A stretch of 45,811 nucleotides of DNA from Paulinella micropora (GCA_009731375.1 BJOX01000257.1:119151-164961); one strand, 5' to 3'; shown: positions 30,808 through 40,584, counted from the first letter of the stretch. Numbers and translations: made by a program. Notes: a model not told the origin generated them from the letters alone.

Positions 30808-30974
30808 TTAGAAAGAAGGAAACACAATTGGTCCTGACTCGATTTGTTTGTCAAAAAAGTCAAGCAAAGAAACATCTCGTTGCGAAGAGCAGTTTTCAAT
30901 CCAGAGGACTTCGTTCCCACTAGAAACGCCGCTGGCTGGGTCAGGCTTTGCAGACAAAACGTACGGGTCTTTCG
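30808..30974 (-). CDS. Possible exon of the same minus-strand gene
   Basis: A strong acceptor (pyrimidine tract, then CACTGTAG) at 30,975 precedes an open frame of about 54 codons including SGNEVLWIENCSSQRDVSLL and DFFDKQ, closed by TAA at 30,808-30,810. No donor in the right phase to join it to 30,780 was found, so either the stop is the end of a splice form or one exon call is wrong. A plus-strand frame also crosses this stretch but is less protein-like. No family recognised. Confidence 0.35.
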
Positions 30975-31347
30975 CTACAGTGAACAGGCAAGGATATGGG
31001 TAAGGCAGGCAAGGACACTGCAAAAAGAGGCAAAGAAACAAAAAGATACACAGACCCAGCTGCGTTTTTTTTAAGGTCAGTAGTGTCTTCCAAGGGATAA
31101 TTAGGCATCTGCAAAAGCACAATCTTGTTATGTGAACAGATCTAGACCAGCCCTGCAACGTGAAGCGGTGCGAACTCGCTAGCATTGGTACCTTTACACA
31201 GCAGAAATCAAAGTGCCTCTTGGGCAGTCGTTTGCTTGAATTGTGAGTGCTACGCGTACGTGCCACGCGTACGCCTCTTACTAACCCTAAGCCACACCTT
31301 GCCGGGAAGAATTTGCAGGGAAATTTTTTTTTTGTCCTGATAACAAG

Positions 31348-31439
31348 ATCGACCGCGCGAGAATAACGTTGTTGCAAGTTACGGACCAGCTGGTGAAGCT
31401 GCGAGAAAAGAACATTGTCGGAAAGGGAGAGCCCGGTCA

Positions 31440-31495
<56 letters not shown>

Positions 31496-31607
31496 AGTCT
31501 CCACACAAGCGTGCATGTTTATTTTTCCCTTTTCTAGGATGGATCGTGAATGATCCAGAGCAGGCAAAACAATCCGATGCAACAGCAAACAAGAGTTCGA
31601 CTTGGTG
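31348..31607 (+). CDS. Two candidate 5' exons of the zinc-finger gene
   Basis: Exon a, 31,348-31,441, reads [20 protein letters not shown] and on to GKGEPGQ, with a poly-T tract and AACAAG before it and CAAG|GTCTCT after. Exon b, 31,538-31,607, follows TTTTTCCCTTTTCTAG, starts [20 protein letters not shown] and ends near the donor GTGAGG at 31,608. The phases agree (one base carried over gives Gly), which supports the pair. The intron between them holds a CT array (31,442-31,494). The link to the exons at 32,125 is by strand and proximity only. A minus-strand frame also exists over exon a. Confidence 0.4.
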
Positions 31608-31669
31608 GTGAGGCGTTGTGTTGCAGTCGCAAGGATGATCAAGGCTGGCAAAGAATGCAAGGATTGTCT

Positions 31670-31739
31670 CATCGCTCTATCTGTCTATCTGTCTATCTGT
31701 CTATTTATCTATTTATCTATCTATCTATCTATCTATCTA

Positions 31740-31803
<64 letters not shown>

Positions 31804-31812
31804 AGAATCTAA

Positions 31813-31875
<63 letters not shown>

Positions 31876-31898
31876 ATATCTATCTATCTATCTATCTA

Positions 31899-31937
<39 letters not shown>

Positions 31938-31996
31938 AGTGACTTTCTCTCTCTCTCTCTCTCATACCTCCTTTTCAGCTTTCATCTTGGCCACGA

Positions 31997-32042
<46 letters not shown>

Positions 32043-32100
32043 GGATAGATATGTGTGTGTCTGTGTGTGTGTGTGAGAGAGAGAGAGAGAATGTGTCTTA
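31670..32100. repeat. CTAT, CT, GATA and TG arrays in a probable intron
   Basis: CTAT (31,676-31,803 and 31,812-31,898), CT (31,900-31,935 and 31,944-31,963), GATA (31,998-32,050), TG and GA (32,051-32,090). They lie between candidate exons b and c. Confidence 0.9.
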
Positions 32101-32124
32101 ATTATATTATGAATACATTTATAG

Positions 32125-32479
32125 GAGAAGGAGCAGGAGAAGCTCGCCCAGAAGGCCTTGAAGCGCGAGCAGGTGCTTGAGATGATAAGGCCACAAGGAG
32201 AGGTGATGAGGTAATTTATTGTTTGTTCATGATATTGTACATGTCCTGTGCAATTGCAAACTTAGTTTGTCATGAGCATGTAAGGTACGTGTACGTACGC
32301 ATCCTGATTGTTGTGTGACAGAAGCAAAGTCAAGACGTTTGCGGCGGCCCTGAAGCTGGAGGGAGATCCTGCGAGTTGGTCCAAGGAGATTCTTGCAACC
32401 AACGTGGACGAAGCGACTGGGAGGAAGCTCTGCCAAGATGCATTTGCAGCTCAGCGGAAGGATCGTGAGGATAAATCAC
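32125..32479 (+). CDS. Two exons, charged helical region of the zinc-finger gene
   Basis: Exon c, 32,125-32,210, follows TACATTTATAG and reads EKEQEKLAQKALKREQVLEM and on to GEVM, then donor GTAATT. Exon d begins at 32,322 after GTTGTGTGACAG and reads SKVKTFAAALKLEGDPASWS and on to AAQRKDREDKS, where the 67-N gap starts. The 111-nt intron splits an Arg codon (AG|A), so phase matches. The first part would be a charged, coiled-coil-like helix. No domain is recognised. The 3' end of exon d is lost in the gap. Confidence 0.65.
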
Positions 32480-32546
32480 NNNNNNNNNNNNNNNNNNNNN
32501 NNNNNNNNNNNNNNNNNNNNNNNNNNNNNNNNNNNNNNNNNNNNNN
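32480..32546. other. Assembly gap (67 N)
   Basis: Gap at the end of exon d, followed by a few CT repeats. Confidence 1.
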
Positions 32547-32687
32547 CTCTCTCTCTAGGTTTTTGGTTTGTTTGTTTGTGTGTTTTCAATCACTTGGAAT
32601 TTAATGAATAAGTTATGTGTACAAAACCTTACATTTTTTGGATTATATTAATTATTTATTAATGTCAATGTTACTAATTGTGAGCAG

Positions 32688-33984
32688 GAGAGCGACAGAC
32701 TCGTGGCGAGGTTCGGCCCTGCCGCCCGGCAATCTGCAAAGAAAGAAAAGAAGAGATGTTACTTCCTGGATCAAGTTGAAGCGATAACTGCGCTACCAGA
32801 AGCAATCCCGAAGCGAAAGCAACGGCGGTTGAAGAATCTTTACGCATCCAGGGATTAAAAAAGTGTTGGGACCTTTAGCAGCAGCTATCACCGGAGCTGA
32901 TCCAAGTCCTCCTCCACTCGAGCTTGGCAAAGTGGGCACGCAGAAAAGAGCACTGGAGGTGGTAGAAATATTAACATCTGACTCCGATGACGAAGCCCAC
33001 AAGAAGCGTACGAAAAAAGCCAAGAAAGAACCAAGCGCCAAAGTGGAGCGGCCTGAAGATTGTTTGTTCTCTCCATTCCAAGTGAACCTGCCTGCAGACA
33101 TCAAGGAGAAGGAGTCACTGTGGTCTTGCGAAGTGTGTACTTTCAACGAAAATCCCGAGAATTTCCTTGCTTGTAAAATCTGCGGGAACCCACGCTTCTC
33201 TGACGAAACAGATTGCTCCGTTAAGGTAGAGGAGCAACTTTTCCTTTCTTTCAGCGACGACGACAGCGACTACAACCCTGCAGCTGACAGCGGCAAGAAG
33301 TCATGCCTAAATTCAGCGTCGCTTTCTTTCAGCGACGACGACAGCGACTACAACCCTGCAGCTGACAGCGGCAAGAAGTCATGCCTAAATTCAGCGCCGC
33401 TTTCTTTCAGCGACGACGACAGCGACTACAACCGTGATAACGACAAGAAGTCTTCACTTCGCAGCGCAAGCAAACCAGACGAGAAGTCTTCACTTCCGAT
33501 TGAGAATTCGAAATCAGTATTACGTTTCGAGAAAGGCAGCGACAGCAACTCTGACAATGCCAGCAGCAAAGGTCCTAGCCACGAACTCGGACAATCAACG
33601 GATAGCGACTCGGACAGACAGCGCAGTGACAAGCAGAAAAAACTCATGTGGAAGCTCATCGGAGGAACAGGAGAAATAAGTGAAGCTGAGGCAACAAAGT
33701 TTGCTGAGCACATTACCGTCAACGACGCTGCAAAATATAAGGGTGGAACAAAGGAAATCAACAAATTGCTCAACTCGTTGGATTTACCTGCTTTGGATTG
33801 CATGGCCTCATTCAACATGTCGGGGTATGGTTCAACTTGGCGCTCAGTTCCAGCTGGCCTTGGCAGAGTCGTCGGTATCAAACTAACAATTCTGCTAAAT
33901 GATGTCAAGGCAAAAAGTAAAGTTCTTTGGCACGTTTACGGGGTCAAAGATGCAAGCCAGAAAAATGCTGCCGCAAAGGAATGA
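32688..33984 (+). CDS. Acidic nuclear-type protein with RanBP2-type zinc finger (large exon)
   Basis: The exon opens after TACTAATTGTGAGCAG (acceptor) with ESDRLVARFGPAARQ and a basic stretch (KRKQRRLKNLYASR). At 32,850-32,856 the frame breaks: GGGATTAA gives a stop, while one G fewer would keep the frame; from there the second frame runs open to TGA at 33,982. In that frame are a nuclear-localisation-like HKKRTKKAKK (about 32,998-33,030) and a RanBP2-type zinc finger, W-S-C-x2-C-T ... N ... C-x2-C at 33,121-33,186, a fold known to bind ubiquitin or single-stranded RNA. Acidic 26-residue repeats follow (33,244-33,440), then serine/aspartate-rich sequence and a folded-looking end (about 33,640-33,970). 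The specific function is unknown; binding nucleic acid or ubiquitin in the nucleus is an inference from the finger and basic patches. The frame break may be an assembly error or true decay. Confidence 0.72.
33244..33440 (+). repeat. In-gene 78-bp tandem repeat (26-residue acidic unit)
   Basis: Two 78-bp units (33,244-33,321 and 33,322-33,399) differ at about one base, and a third, diverged partial unit starts at 33,400. The peptide unit is LSFSDDDSDYNPAADSGKKS followed by CLNSA. SDDDSD matches the acidic consensus of casein kinase 2 sites. The near-identity implies recent duplication. Confidence 0.9.
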
Positions 33985-34248
33985 GTCAAGATGAAGTTCG
34001 AGCCTTCGTGGGTTTTGAAGCAGGGAATTGAAGAAACGGAGGAGCTACCATATGAAAAAATTACGAAGGAAAACAACGACAACAGATACGAAGCATACGT
34101 TGTGGGGGTCGACGCTGAAGATCGTCTGATCGACACTTTTCATTTGGAAAACGACATGATCTCCACTGCAGATCAGCAACAACTTCTCAGGAATGAGTTG
34201 AAGGCACGGGCAGTTAAGGCCCCCCCACGAAGTGAAACTTGGTCGTAA
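33985..34248 (+). CDS. In-frame continuation after a single TGA
   Basis: Directly after the TGA at 33,982-33,984 the same frame stays open for 87 more codons (VKMKFEPSWVLKQGIEETEE ... LKARAVKAPPRSETWS) to TAA at 34,246. Composition matches the upstream exon (charged, no repeats; DAEDRLIDTFHLENDM in the middle). An ATG lies two codons after the stop. Possibilities are a nonsense mutation in one gene, stop-codon readthrough, a downstream separate short gene, or an assembly error. No splice sites that would remove the stop are visible. Confidence 0.5.
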   Translation, partial: VKMKFEPSWVLKQGIEETEELPYEKITKENNDNRYEAYVVGVDAEDRLIDTFHLENDMISTADQQQLLRNELKARAVKAPPRSETWS

Positions 34249-34691
34249 GCTGATCTGAAACAGTAGCTATAGTCTAAACTAAATAGTCTAGACTAAACTA
34301 GTGAGTAATCAGCCTGCCTCTATGGCTAGTATGGGTGGCTAATATTAATATTGTATTCAAACAGTAATTGCGTAAATTGTAATTTTATTAAACACTAGTG
34401 ACATAATTTAAGTTCAATTCTATTTTATTATTACGAGGTACTAATAATTATTAATCAATATTAATTATACTATTAATATTAAATTATGATTTGATAGTAA
34501 AATACTGTAATAGTTTGAACGCGAACAAAAAATGAAGATGATTGTCACGTTAATAATAATATTAATATTAATATTAATATTATACAAAATCAGAATTCTG
34601 GCAGCCAAAAAATGAAAATCAACACAAAACTTAAATTTTCCGAGACCAAAAATGAATTTTTCATTCAAAACCAAGATTTCAACCAAAACCA
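34249..34691. other. AT-rich 3' flank with ATTAATATT words
   Basis: AT-rich noncoding sequence after the gene, with TTTTATTAAA and AATTATTAATCAATATTAAT stretches. Inner parts (about 34,600-34,691) share GATTTCAACCAAAA-type sequence with the reverse complement of 27,900-27,990. Confidence 0.6.
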
Positions 34692-34734
34692 AAAAACTCA
34701 TTATTTTTTTTGTCTTGAATGTCGTCAGCAATAT
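34692..34734 (-). repeat. Right 43-bp inverted repeat (possible transposon end)
   Basis: Reverse complement identical over 43 bases to 27,857-27,899. Outward similarity ends at a TA (34,732-34,733), matching the TA at 27,858-27,859. The sequence further right is lost in a poly-G/poly-C run and gap. Confidence 0.8.
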
Positions 34735-34741
34735 GCTCCTT

Positions 34742-34781
34742 GGGGGGGGGGGGGGGGGGGGGGGGCCCCCCCCCCCAGGGG
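34742..34781. other. Poly-G/poly-C run, probable artefact
   Basis: 24 G, then 11 C, A and 4 G, directly before a gap. Long G runs at read ends are a known artefact of two-colour sequencing, so this stretch should not be trusted. Confidence 0.7.
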
Positions 34782-34791
34782 NNNNNNNNNN
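34782..34791. other. Assembly gap (10 N)
   Basis: Gap following the poly-G/poly-C run. Confidence 1.
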
Positions 34792-34938
34792 GGGTTGTTT
34801 GTTGAGTTTCTCGAAGGGTTGGCAAGGACGATGTTATTACTGTGACTTGCAACGTGTAGTAGCCAGGGGTTTCGGAAACTGTATCATGTTATATCGTATT
34901 ATTGTAACTTTTGAACACTGACCTCCTCCCACTTGCAG

Positions 34939-35000
34939 CCGGCAGGCCGCCCTCAGACGGTACTGATGAGTGCCACCCGGCAGCGGGCGGCAACAAGTTG
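34939..35000 (+). CDS. Possible small exon
   Basis: CCTCCTCCCACTTGCAG is a good acceptor and AAGTTG|GTATGT a good donor. The 62 nt between are open in one frame (GRPPSDGTDECHPAAGGNKL). No linked exon was found. The call rests on splice signals only. Confidence 0.3.
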
Positions 35001-35860
35001 GTATGTAGTAACATCACTGGCACTGTGCATTGACTACTACCGTGACTACAGCCCCCGCCGGTTAGTCACCTAAGTTGTTTTTTTTTTTTCAAGTTAACGC
35101 AACTTGCAGGGGCACGGTGACTTCACAGTTTTATTGTATTATACTACTGTGACATATGATAATTTAATAAGCCAAACTCGACTGAAAAACTCGGAGTTGA
35201 ATAGTGACTTACCACTAGCCGCCGCCCTGAGTAGGCCCTGAATCATACTAGTTGAAGGACTCTGAGCGGCGCCTCAGTGGGAAGCGTCACCTAAGAGGAG
35301 TCACGGCCCGGGCCGGGACTCGGAACTCAAGTTGAAATGGAAGTGATACTAGTCCCGTGGCGGGGCAAGAGTTATTAATACAAAAAGAGAAAAAAATTAT
35401 GAGGTGACTTGAGTTAAAAAAAAAGGCAGCCTCCGACACAGTCACACAAGTTTCAAGTCATGCAGAGACCGGTGACGCAGTTTACAATCCTTTAACGACT
35501 CATGCCGGGCAGGGATACTTTATTGAAACAGTGCTTGCGTAAAACTGTGGCACGTCAGTTGCAACTTGCTTTCAATTATTATAATGGAGTATAGCAACGT
35601 AAGTTTCTGCACTCCCAGGCCTAAGTGGCACACTTTCAAGTCACGGCTAATTGCACTTAATAATGACAAAAAAAATAAAAACATAAGGGACCGTCACTCA
35701 TTGTTACAGTAAAAGACTAAACGGAGAACTTAATATAAATAAAATTGCTCTCTCACGTAGGTTTATTGCGCGCGGGCGAGATGCACGCAAACAGTTGAGT
35801 GAACAAATTTGCGGGGGAAAGCAAAATGTTTTCCCGCCGCTCCGAGCCGCAACCCCTCGC
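35001..35860. other. Unique noncoding sequence
   Basis: About 860 bp of mixed-composition, non-repetitive sequence. A minus-strand donor-like GTAAGT (35,208-35,213) is the only splice-like signal noticed. No convincing coding frame. Confidence 0.5.
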
Positions 35861-35861
35861 T

Positions 35862-36080
<219 letters not shown>

Positions 36081-36279
36081 TTTTCTTCCGCGATCCAGGA
36101 GCATTCCCTACTTCAAGTTCTATAGTCACCTACGCCCCGCTTAGCTGATTATGTTGCCCTGACTACCTTCAAACGTCCAATCTTCCAACTTTGAAGTCTT
36201 TTCTTTCTCATTCAACGTTTTGAGATATGAACACGGTTGAGCAATTCGCTTGCAGCCTCAGAACAGTGTGTGTGTTTGT

Positions 36280-36312
36280 ATATATATATATAAATATATA
36301 TATGTATGTATG

Positions 36313-36346
<34 letters not shown>

Positions 36347-36358
36347 TATATATGTATG

Positions 36359-36392
<34 letters not shown>

Positions 36393-36400
36393 TGTATGTC
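36280..36400. repeat. TA and (TATG)n array
   Basis: TA (36,279-36,303), then TATG repeats with TATATG units. It interrupts a minus-strand open frame that is not recognised as a protein. Confidence 0.9.
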
Positions 36401-36682
36401 CTGAGCTTGGCAAGGATGGCTTCATTTTGACATAGCAACTTCTTTTGATAGAGAAGTATGAGATCAAAGTTGCCTGATTTCTCCTTCTTAAAGGTTGTCA
36501 ACAGATGACGTTCCGAGTTCATAAGTACAATAAACTGTGACTTTGAGCGCTTCGTTCTCAGTCCATGCTGATCGTTGTTGCTTGTGCAGTGGCTCATTTG
36601 AAAACTTGACACGACAGCTTTCCAATCAGTTGTAACACAAACTTGGGAACGCAAATGCACGCAGAGAAAGAAGTGGTTAAAG

Positions 36683-36750
36683 TCATTCTTCATCATACTT
36701 AAGAACTTGGAACACCTCAGTCCGTTCCCAGGCCTGGGTCACCTCTCTCA
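36683..36750 (-). CDS. Possible last exon on minus strand
   Basis: After CACGTTTTAACAG (acceptor) the minus strand reads REVTQAWERTEVFQVLKYDE followed by E and TGA (36,683-36,685). The peptide looks natural, but no upstream exon is joined to it, and the plus-strand exon call at 36,852 competes for the same neighbourhood. Family unknown. Confidence 0.3.
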
Positions 36751-36851
36751 CTGTTAAAACGTGAAAGAGAAAGTGTGGAGGCCCTACAGGGACAACTGTG
36801 ACAACTCCGAATTCACTTTTTCCTCCCCCTTTCTTTCCTGTTTTCCTGCAG

Positions 36852-36903
36852 CCCTTATCTGCGATACGAGTCTGATATGTCTAAAAACAATAGCTTGAAT
36901 GAG
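36852..36903 (+). CDS. Possible small exon
   Basis: A long pyrimidine tract ending TTTTCCTGCAG is an excellent acceptor. The next 52 nt read PYLRYESDMSKNNSLNE in one open frame to a possible donor GTGACT. No partner exon found. Confidence 0.3.
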
Positions 36904-37070
36904 GTGACTGGAGCCACCCGCAAATGTCAAAAAAAGAAACAACACAAACACACACACATCACAAACACGAGACAGACAGATTAAATTAACAGATGGACGA
37001 ACAAATTTTGGCAAGTGCTGCCAGGAGTGTCCGGCTGCTCGCTAGAGAAAGCCGTCATCGTCGTAACACC

Positions 37071-37479
<409 letters not shown>

Positions 37480-38264
37480 NNNNNNNNNNNNNNNNNNNNN
37501 NNNNNNNNNNNNNNNNNNNNNNNNNNNNNNNNNNNNNNNNNNNNNNNNNNNNNNNNNNNNNNNNNNNNNNNNNNNNNNNNNNNNNNNNNNNNNNNNNNNN
37601 NNNNNNNNNNNNNNNNNNNNNNNNNNNNNNNNNNNNNNNNNNNNNNNNNNNNNNNNNNNNNNNNNNNNNNNNNNNNNNNNNNNNNNNNNNNNNNNNNNNN
37701 NNNNNNNNNNNNNNNNNNNNNNNNNNNNNNNNNNNNNNNNNNNNNNNNNNNNNNNNNNNNNNNNNNNNNNNNNNNNNNNNNNNNNNNNNNNNNNNNNNNN
37801 NNNNNNNNNNNNNNNNNNNNNNNNNNNNNNNNNNNNNNNNNNNNNNNNNNNNNNNNNNNNNNNNNNNNNNNNNNNNNNNNNNNNNNNNNNNNNNNNNNNN
37901 NNNNNNNNNNNNNNNNNNNNNNNNNNNNNNNNNNNNNNNNNNNNNNNNNNNNNNNNNNNNNNNNNNNNNNNNNNNNNNNNNNNNNNNNNNNNNNNNNNNN
38001 NNNNNNNNNNNNNNNNNNNNNNNNNNNNNNNNNNNNNNNNNNNNNNNNNNNNNNNNNNNNNNNNNNNNNNNNNNNNNNNNNNNNNNNNNNNNNNNNNNNN
38101 NNNNNNNNNNNNNNNNNNNNNNNNNNNNNNNNNNNNNNNNNNNNNNNNNNNNNNNNNNNNNNNNNNNNNNNNNNNNNNNNNNNNNNNNNNNNNNNNNNNN
38201 NNNNNNNNNNNNNNNNNNNNNNNNNNNNNNNNNNNNNNNNNNNNNNNNNNNNNNNNNNNNNNNN
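37480..38264. other. Assembly gap (785 N)
   Basis: The largest gap in the window, starting inside a GA array. Confidence 1.
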
Positions 38265-38310
38265 CGGAATCAGCTATATGCTATAAAAATTGTGCTGCAT
38301 ACATCAATAG

Positions 38311-38658
<348 letters not shown>

Positions 38659-38700
38659 CTAGTGGAAATGGACAGGCAGCAGAGGGGACAAAGTGACAAT
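38659..38700 (-). repeat. Relic of the 30-bp minisatellite, inverted
   Basis: AGTGGAAATGGACAGGCAGC AGAGGGGACAAAGTG is the reverse complement, with differences, of the minisatellite unit at 39,320-39,605. Confidence 0.6.
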
Positions 38701-38732
38701 ATAGATAGATGGATAGATAGATAGATAGATAG

Positions 38733-38909
38733 ATGAGATATCGACTAATGTCAGAAAAAAGGAGCTTCTGATTTCGTCAACCAAGGAAGTCTGTGGGTAA
38801 AGTATTAACCCGATGCCCAGCTAAGCCGTGATGTTTGCACGGAAGGGACTGATACAGGCGACCAAAGCTCCCTAGTACCAGGCGGGGCCAGGGCTCGTTC
38901 CATAAGCGC
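38733..38909 (-). mobile_element. Retroposon-like family R1, copy 3 (5'-truncated, minus)
   Basis: Reverse-complement copy of 177 bp. Its 3' end (ATGAGATATCGAC on plus) abuts GATA at the left, which is a CTAT tail on its own strand. Its 5' end stops at GCGCTTATGGAACG, a truncation point different from copies 1, 2 and 5. Confidence 0.85.
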
Positions 38910-38989
<80 letters not shown>

Positions 38990-39010
38990 GGATGGATGGA
39001 TGGATGGATG

Positions 39011-39056
<46 letters not shown>
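38910..39056. repeat. (GATA)/(GGAT)n array
   Basis: GATA with a GGAT block (38,988-39,012). Confidence 0.95.
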
Positions 39057-39092
39057 CAAGGAGAGTACAGATGGTAAATAAGGCTCGGCCTG
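39057..39092 (+). repeat. R5 spacer, plus copy
   Basis: AAGGAGAGTACAGATGGTAA followed by ATAAGGCTCGGCC matches, inverted, 41,002-41,035 with three differences. Confidence 0.7.
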
Positions 39093-39099
39093 CGTCTAG

Positions 39100-39121
39100 A
39101 TACATGTATATGTATGTGTAC

Positions 39122-39177
<56 letters not shown>

Positions 39178-39179
39178 GA

Positions 39180-39225
<46 letters not shown>

Positions 39226-39266
39226 ATATATGTATATATATATGTATATGTATATGTATATGTATG
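39100..39266. repeat. (ATGTAT)n hexanucleotide array
   Basis: The same hexamer as at 13-16.6 kb, found again 23 kb away. Confidence 0.95.
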
Positions 39267-39319
39267 CATTCCCCTCCTTGCTGCCTCCCTTTTTATAATT
39301 TTGTCCTGCTGTTGCTCTA

Positions 39320-39605
39320 TTGCCACTTGGTGCCCTCTGCAGCCTCTATTGCCTTTTCGTCCCTTCTTCTGGCTCTCTATTTACACTTTGTCCCCGCTGC
39401 TGCCTCTCTACTGCCACTTTGTCCCGTCTGCTGCCTCTCTATTTCCACTTTGTCCCCTCTGCTGCCTCTATTGCCTTTTCGTCCCCTCTTCTGCCTCTCT
39501 ATTGCCACTTTGTTCCCTCCTCTGCCTCTCTATTTCCACTTTGTCCTCTGCTGCCTCTCTACTATCACTTTGTCCCCGCTATGCCTCTCTATTTCCACTT
39601 TGCAA
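39320..39605 (+). repeat. 30-bp minisatellite
   Basis: About nine imperfect units of TGCCTCTCTATTTCCACTTT GTCCCC(T/G)C, some shortened. Plus frames are open (LPLYCHFVPSAASL) because the unit is a multiple of three in length, but there is no sign of a gene. Confidence 0.85.
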
Positions 39606-39780
39606 CACCTTGGCCGATCTGTCTATCGATCTATCTATCTATCGATCGATCCGATTCGATTTTATCCGATCCGATACGATACGATACATCCATCGAACGG
39701 ATCGGTTCAATCGATCGATGGATCGATCGATCTACCTACCTACCTAACTACCTACCTACCTACCTTCCTACCTACCTACC
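39606..39780. repeat. GATC/GATAC-type and CTAC repeats
   Basis: CTAT, then short CGATC, CCGAT and ACGAT units (39,630-39,732), then CTAC (39,732-39,780). Confidence 0.8.
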
Positions 39781-39963
39781 ATCATTATTTTACCACCTTC
39801 ATATATCACAAATGGAGTTATGCCTTTTTCAATCAACCATTTCAATACAAATTGACAATCATATCCCCGTGCATTATGTGCTATGAATGTATAACCCTTA
39901 TGTTTTACACTCAATGACCGCTCGCAGAATTGTTCAATGTTTTTATGAATGATTGGTGTGACC
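39781..39963 (-). pseudogene. Fragment of protein-primed family B DNA polymerase (Exo II motif), Polinton/Maverick-like
   Basis: The minus strand is open for about 60 codons with natural protein composition. It carries FCERSLSVKHKGYTFIAHNA, then RGYDCQFVLKWL, then ITPFVIYEGGKIM. The AHN-x2-GYD-x2-F core is the Exo II motif of the 3'-5' proofreading exonuclease of family B polymerases, and the following G-x-KIM stretch is typical of the protein-primed branch carried by Polinton/Maverick elements, linear organelle plasmids and related viruses. Only this part of the exonuclease domain remains; both sides break off into microsatellites (CTAC and CTAT), and no other polymerase motif is seen nearby. 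It is a non-functional relic. Polinton-like origin is favoured for a nuclear scaffold, but a plasmid-derived insertion is possible. Confidence 0.82.
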
Positions 39964-39965
39964 TA

Positions 39966-40023
<58 letters not shown>

Positions 40024-40063
40024 AATCTATCAATCTATCAATCTATCAATCTATCTATCTATA

Positions 40064-40143
<80 letters not shown>

Positions 40144-40155
40144 GATCCATCGATC
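39964..40155. repeat. (CTAT)/(CAAT)n array up to a gap
   Basis: CTAT with four CAATCTAT units (40,022-40,052), ending in ATCGATCCATCGATC at the gap. Confidence 0.95.
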
Positions 40156-40206
40156 NNNNNNNNNNNNNNNNNNNNNNNNNNNNNNNNNNNNNNNNNNNNN
40201 NNNNNN
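40156..40206. other. Assembly gap (51 N)
   Basis: Gap at the 5' side of the longest R1 copy. Confidence 1.
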
Positions 40207-40582
40207 CCATACGCCAAAAAGTCACATGCCGAAATAGCGACGGGAAGCACAATCCTGTTCCCTCAGGGTGCCCTTTCTCGCTTGTTGAGCCCGGAATAAA
40301 ACCCACAGTGCTCTGTCGGTTTATACTAGACTGTCGAACAGTCTCGAAACTCCATCTGCTTACTGGGCCCTCTGTAATGGAGGTGGGAGCTCGTTCTGCA
40401 AGGGGCGCTTTATGGAACGAGCCCTGGCCCCGCCTGGTACTAGGGAGCTTTGGTATTGCCTGTATCAGTCCCTTCCGTGCAAACATCACGGCTTAGCTGG
40501 GCATCGGGTTAATACTTTACCCACAGACCTCCTTGGTTGACAAAATCAGAAGCTCCTTTTTTCTGATATTAGTCGATATCTC

Positions 40583-40584
<2 letters not shown>
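40207..40584 (+). mobile_element. Retroposon-like family R1, copy 4 (longest)
   Basis: 378 bp, 5' end cut by the gap. It contains everything in the other copies plus about 75 bp more 5' (CACATGCCGAAATAGCGACG ...). The hairpin AGACTGT-CGA-ACAGTCT is at 40,328-40,344. It ends GTCGATATCTCAT and runs into (CTAT)n. One plus frame is open for most of its length (... LDCRTVSKLHLLTGPSVMEV ...), which could be chance or a trace of a LINE reading frame; no reverse transcriptase or endonuclease motif is visible. No clear box A/box B pair was found. Confidence 0.85.

Noticed and set aside
35140-35330. A minus-strand exon before the donor-like GTAAGT at 35,208
   Set aside because: All frames upstream of it close within about 12-15 codons and no acceptor of the right phase was found.
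36208-36696. A 162-codon minus frame ending in a HTYIHTYI tail
   Set aside because: The tail is a TATG array; the first 95 codons match no family I know and lie beyond the stop of a more likely last exon (36,683-36,750).
40207-40500. A real protein from the open plus frame in R1 copy 4 and copy 2
   Set aside because: Copy 2 breaks the frame by a one-base difference (GCGCTTATGG against GCGCTTTATGG), and no domain is recognised.
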